This document shows positions 63,317 to 64,000 of a stretch of 64,000 nt of DNA, piece by piece (the first letter of the stretch is position 1; the number at the start of each line of letters is the position of its first letter). The notes under the pieces are model-generated. The model was not told the DNA's origin. It worked only from the letters and a program-made list of their open reading frames with translations, and ran no database searches. This DNA comes from Hyphomicrobiales bacterium (GTDB taxonomy: Bacteria; Pseudomonadota; Alphaproteobacteria; Rhizobiales; MH13). The stretch covers positions 1,299,501-1,363,500 of the forward strand of contig JAEPOK010000002.1 in assembly GCA_017642935.1 (NCBI GenBank), written 5' to 3'. The position numbers and the translations under genes are program-made.

Positions 63317-63592
63317 TTAGGCCCGGTACTGTTGGATGCGCGTTGTGCGAAGTCCTGCCAGCCCATGCTGATCAATCGACATTTGCCAGGACAGGAATTC
63401 TTCCACCGTCAGACGATAGCGCTCACACGCTTCCTCCAACGACAGCAAACCACCGCGAACGGCGGCAACAACTTCTGCCTTGCGACGGATAACCCATCGC
63501 CGGGTAGATGTTGGCGGTAAATCCGCAATGGTCAGCGGGCTACCGTCGGGCCCAATGACATATTTAACGCGCGGACGCTTGAACTCGGTCAT
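63317..63592 (-). CDS. sciP: CtrA inhibitor SciP (DUF1153)
   Basis: SciP is a small helix-turn-helix protein that binds CtrA on DNA and blocks recruitment of RNA polymerase in the swarmer-cell phase. The 91-residue product matches: VKYVIGPDGSPLTIADLPPT, TRRWVIRRKAEVVAAVRGGL, LSLEEACERYRLTVEEFLSW, QMSIDQHGLAGLRTTRIQQY. Length is usual for the family (about 90). It lies upstream of fliF on the same strand but has its own terminator. Confidence 0.95.
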   Translation of the reverse strand: MTEFKRPRVKYVIGPDGSPLTIADLPPTSTRRWVIRRKAEVVAAVRGGLLSLEEACERYRLTVEEFLSWQMSIDQHGLAGLRTTRIQQYRA

Positions 63593-63801
63593 CGTACTCT
63601 CACTAAAACACTCGATAACGCGAGAGTGAGACTAGTCGATGGTCCTTAAAAACACCCTAAGGGCCTGGTCATGCTTCGTTAGGACTTTGCGGCGGTTGTG
63701 TGACAGCAATACCAGAGTGTCTGCGCACCTTAGCGGTAGCTTCTAAATCACTGAAGTAGAGGGATAAAGTCTATCGGCTTGCGACCGGTTTAGACTAACC
63801 G

Positions 63802-63831
63802 GCGCGCCCAAACTGTTGATTTCGGGCGCGC
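63802..63831 (-). terminator. GC-rich hairpin after the flgD-like gene
   Basis: GCGCGCCC (63802-63809) pairs with GGGCGCGC (63824-63831). It is just downstream of the - strand gene ending at 63848. No T run follows, so a terminator role is only likely. Confidence 0.45.
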
Positions 63832-63847
63832 GCAGGATCGCTGGATA

Positions 63848-64000
63848 TCAGGACGTCGGGGCCTGAATCTCCATTACCGAGCTAAGGTTGGCACGCACAT
63901 CACCAATCTGCAGGACTGGCTCGCTTCCGGTGAAATCAACGCCGGTCACCTTGCCGGTGACGGCCGCATAGACATTCACCGCCTGGCCATCACTGGTGTT
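63848..64000 (-). CDS. flgD: probable flagellar hook-assembly protein FlgD, C-terminal end
   Basis: Only the last 50 codons lie in the window, on the - strand. They read DGQAVNVYAAVTGKVTGVDF, TGSEPVLQIGDVRANLSSVM, EIQAPTS, which matches the usual C terminus of alphaproteobacterial FlgD (a V.G.VTGVDF..GEPVL..GD pattern ending with a strand and EI). FlgD caps the growing hook. The call rests on a short stretch and on flagellar context; most of the gene is beyond the right edge. Confidence 0.6.
   Translation of the reverse strand, partial: NTSDGQAVNVYAAVTGKVTGVDFTGSEPVLQIGDVRANLSSVMEIQAPTS

Noticed and set aside
1-64000. CRISPR arrays, tRNA or rRNA genes, prophage, transposons
   Set aside because: I found no regularly spaced repeats of CRISPR size, no cloverleaf-like segments with CCA ends, and no integrase or transposase proteins.

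Overview
The window is about 64 kb of GC-rich chromosomal DNA from an alphaproteobacterium, most probably a Hyphomicrobiales (Rhizobiales) relative. The order tolA-tolB-pal-cpoB-tilS-ftsH-glmM, the cell-cycle regulators CtrA, ChpT and SciP, the class II flagellar regulator FlbD in a fliF-fliG-fliH-fliN-flbD operon, and RIME-like intergenic palindromes all point there. I see no rRNA, tRNA, CRISPR array, prophage, transposase or integrase, so this looks like core chromosome with a few lineage-specific insertions.

Layout. 1-9.5 kb: envelope and housekeeping block on the + strand (tolA 3' end, tolB, a single-domain asparaginase-like gene, pal, cpoB, tilS, ftsH, glmM). 9.5-20.2 kb: an outer-membrane beta-barrel gene, serine biosynthesis (serC, serA), two EamA-type permeases, a small secreted Cys-rich protein, thymidine kinase, purA and a Pro/Ala-rich single-pass membrane protein. 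20.2-24.8 kb: a divergent module of a CHASE2 adenylate cyclase against a TPR/beta-barrel protein plus a FecR-domain protein. 24.8-30.5 kb: rpoH, rluD, a small membrane protein and the glpD-glpK operon. 30.6-37.7 kb: an operon of five uncharacterised proteins built round an AAA ATPase, followed by a small DUF1622-like membrane protein. 37.9-44.8 kb: malate synthase G, a single-domain response regulator, a membrane-anchored coiled-coil protein with a histone-H1-like tail, a DUF1134 exported protein, a YHS-like exported protein and chpT. 45-51.8 kb: chemotaxis operon cheA-cheW-cheY-cheB-cheR, then ctrA convergent. 51.8-64 kb: flagellar genes fliI-fliJ (+), and flhA with two acetyltransferase genes, fliF-fliG-fliH-fliN-flbD with a Dabb protein, sciP and a 3' end that is probably flgD (all -).

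How the parts work together. The right half is a motility and cell-cycle control centre: ChpT passes phosphate to CtrA, SciP restrains CtrA, FlbD drives late flagellar genes, and candidate CtrA boxes lie in front of fliF, between flhA and its divergent neighbour, and between ctrA and fliI. The left half maintains the envelope (Tol-Pal constriction machinery, FtsH proteolysis, GlmM for UDP-GlcNAc). RpoH and a heat-shock-like promoter in front of ftsH lie in the same window.

The best candidate for an undescribed system is the operon at 30631-37228 (coiled-coil protein, unknown protein, AAA ATPase, DUF6638-like protein, DUF2333-like membrane protein), which carries a nested double-stem hairpin just before the ATPase gene. 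Other leads are a possible small RNA at about 40893-41036 with two anti-Shine-Dalgarno-like segments, 21-bp-phased CGCGACTA repeats in front of cpoB, and the CHASE2/TPR-barrel/FecR module.
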